Positions 4,258 to 5,445 of a DNA stretch of 5,445 bases are shown one piece after another. Below the pieces are notes generated by a model. The model made no database searches. It was not told the DNA's origin and was given only the letters and a program-made list of their open reading frames with translations. Position 1 is the stretch's first letter. Each line of letters opens with the position of its first letter. The DNA comes from Hippea sp. (GTDB lineage Bacteria > Campylobacterota_A > Desulfurellia > Desulfurellales > Hippeaceae): the NCBI GenBank assembly GCA_015486705.1, contig WFRG01000009.1, positions 1 through 5,445 on the forward strand, in the 5' to 3' direction. Both the position numbers and the translations under genes were made by a program.

Positions 4258-5445
4258 TTGAGTGTTTTCAAAGTCAACAAAACCATTGAGGAAATAAACG
4301 ATAAAATAAAACGCGGCGAGGCTGTTGTTGTTAATGCAGAGGAGATGATCGATATCGTGAGAAAAGAGGGTGTTGTAGAGGCTGCAAAGAAGGTCGATGT
4401 AGTAACAACGGGCACATTTGGAACAATGTGCTCAAGCGGCGCACTTTTGAATTTCGGCCATACAGCGCCAAAAATCAAGGCAGCCAAGGTTTGGCTAAAC
4501 GACGTTGAAGCCTATGGCTCTTTAGCGGCAGTGGACCTATACATTGGCGCATCGGCTGTTAAGAAGGGTGATCCTTTAAACGCTGTCCATCCGGGTAGGT
4601 TTGAATACGGTGGTGGACATGTTATAGAAGATCTCATTGCAAGAAAACCCATAAAGTTGGTTGCCGAAGGATATGGAACGGATTGCTACCCAGCCAAACA
4701 TATAGAAATGGAAATATTCATTGATGACCTTAAGGAAGCAACGCTTCTAAATCCGAGGAACGCGTACCAAAACTATTCAGTAGCAATAAATCCTACAGAT
4801 AAAACCATTTACACATACATGGGCGTATTGAAACCCCGCTTTGCCAATGCAACCTACTCATCCGCTGGACAACTGTCGCCCCTACTCAACGACCCGTTTT
4901 ATCTAACTATCGGTATAGGAACGCGCATCTTTTTAGGCGGCGGCGTAGGTTACGTCATATGGCATGGAACACAGCATAATCCCAATGAAGAGCGTAACGA
5001 AAGGGGCGTGCCAAAAACGGGCGCCGGGGCTTTGGCTGTTGTAGGAGATATGAAACAGATGAATCCTGACTTTATAAAAGGTGCATCGATCTTGGGATAC
5101 GGTGTCTCTTTGAGCGTCGGCATTGGCATACCCATACCCATTTTGAACGAAGAGATCGCCTTTTTCACGTCTGTCAGCGATGAAGAGATAGATGCATACA
5201 TTTTTGACTACGGACACGATTATCCATTAAAAATTGACAACAACTATGGCCTAACAAACTACAAAGAACTCAAAAGCGGATTCATAACGATAAACGGCAA
5301 AAAGGTGCCAACAGCTCCATTGAGTAGCTATAGTGGTGCAATGAAAATAGCAGAAACTCTGAAGCAGTGGATTTTGGATAAAAAGTTCTTCTTAACAAAG
5401 CCATCTGCACCTTTGCCACAGTCAAAAGACTATGAACCGTTGAAG
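4258..5445 (+). CDS. DUF39 homocysteine biosynthesis protein (aspartate-semialdehyde sulfurtransferase family), 3' end cut by the window
   Basis: The frame is open from TTG 4258 to the window edge, 396 codons with no stop. The protein matches the DUF39 family (MA1821 of Methanosarcina acetivorans), which makes homocysteine from aspartate semialdehyde and sulfide-derived persulfide, usually with a NIL/ferredoxin partner. Recognisable blocks are TGTFGTMCSSG at 51-61, NFGHTAPKIK at 65-74, LYIGASA at 94-100, HPGRFEYGGGHVIEDLIA at 110-127, AEGYGTDCYP at 136-145, PRNAYQNYSVAIN at 166-178, a glycine-rich GGGVGYVIWHGTQHNP at 227-242 and GIGIPIPILNEE at 288-299. The only two cysteines, Cys58 and Cys143, fall in the conserved motifs thought to carry the persulfide. 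No membrane segment is seen. The core domain appears complete; the missing end may be a short tail or, as in archaeal members, CBS domains. It is transcribed divergently from yggS. The family call is confident. The reaction in this bacterium is inferred, because bacterial members are less well characterised. Confidence 0.9.
   Translation, partial: MSVFKVNKTIEEINDKIKRGEAVVVNAEEMIDIVRKEGVVEAAKKVDVVTTGTFGTMCSSGALLNFGHTAPKIKAAKVWLNDVEAYGSLAAVDLYIGASAVKKGDPLNAVHPGRFEYGGGHVIEDLIARKPIKLVAEGYGTDCYPAKHIEMEIFIDDLKEATLLNPRNAYQNYSVAINPTDKTIYTYMGVLKPRFANATYSSAGQLSPLLNDPFYLTIGIGTRIFLGGGVGYVIWHGTQHNPNEERNERGVPKTGAGALAVVGDMKQMNPDFIKGASILGYGVSLSVGIGIPIPILNEEIAFFTSVSDEEIDAYIFDYGHDYPLKIDNNYGLTNYKELKSGFITINGKKVPTAPLSSYSGAMKIAETLKQWILDKKFFLTKPSAPLPQSKDYEPLK

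Noticed and set aside
4933..5217. Two open frames on the minus strand opposite the DUF39 gene
   Set aside because: They are antisense to conserved DUF39 motifs such as the IPIPILNEE block and have no family resemblance or plausible start signal.

Overview
The window is a compact bacterial chromosome segment with six protein genes and the tail of a seventh. Gaps are tiny or negative except for one 116-base divergent intergenic region, and no stretch above 300 bases lacks a gene. Base composition is moderately AT-leaning and Shine-Dalgarno sites are clear (AAGGAGG, GGAGG). The gene content includes a methanogen-type DUF39 homocysteine biosynthesis protein and a NAPRTase with a C-terminal zinc ribbon. 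This would fit a sulfur-metabolising anaerobe, perhaps a thermophile such as Hippea/Desulfurella or another delta/epsilon-type lineage. That assignment is a low-confidence inference, since no RNA gene or other taxonomic marker is present.

Region 1 (about 1-1056, plus strand) holds the last 63 codons of a probable diacylglycerol/sphingosine-type lipid kinase. It is joined by an ATGA overlap to a multi-pass PAP2/AUR1-like membrane phosphatase or phosphotransferase. The pair should act on lipid or polyprenyl phosphates at the inner membrane.

Region 2 (1025-4141, minus strand) is a four-gene operon read in the order yggS, pncA, pncB, tatD. The junctions are a 4-nt overlap, an 18-nt... gap of under 20 nt, and an 8-nt overlap. 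pncA (nicotinamidase) and pncB (nicotinate phosphoribosyltransferase) are consecutive steps of nicotinamide salvage: nicotinamide to nicotinate to nicotinate mononucleotide. They are flanked by a PLP-homeostasis protein (YggS/PROSC) and a TatD-family metal hydrolase. The 3' end of tatD overlaps the 3' end of the PAP2 gene by 32 bases, tail to tail.

Region 3 (4142-4257) is a divergent control region. It has two plausible back-to-back sigma-70-type promoters, both with extended -10 elements, and the ribosome binding sites of the two flanking genes.

Region 4 (4258 to the window end, plus strand) is a DUF39 homocysteine biosynthesis protein (aspartate-semialdehyde sulfurtransferase family). It starts at a TTG codon and is still open at the window end. 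Its only two cysteines lie in the conserved CSSG and DCYP motifs.

I found no RNA gene, mobile element, CRISPR array or clearly unprecedented system. The most noteworthy items are the DUF39 protein, the NAD-salvage/PLP operon, the lipid kinase-phosphatase pair and the compact divergent promoter.
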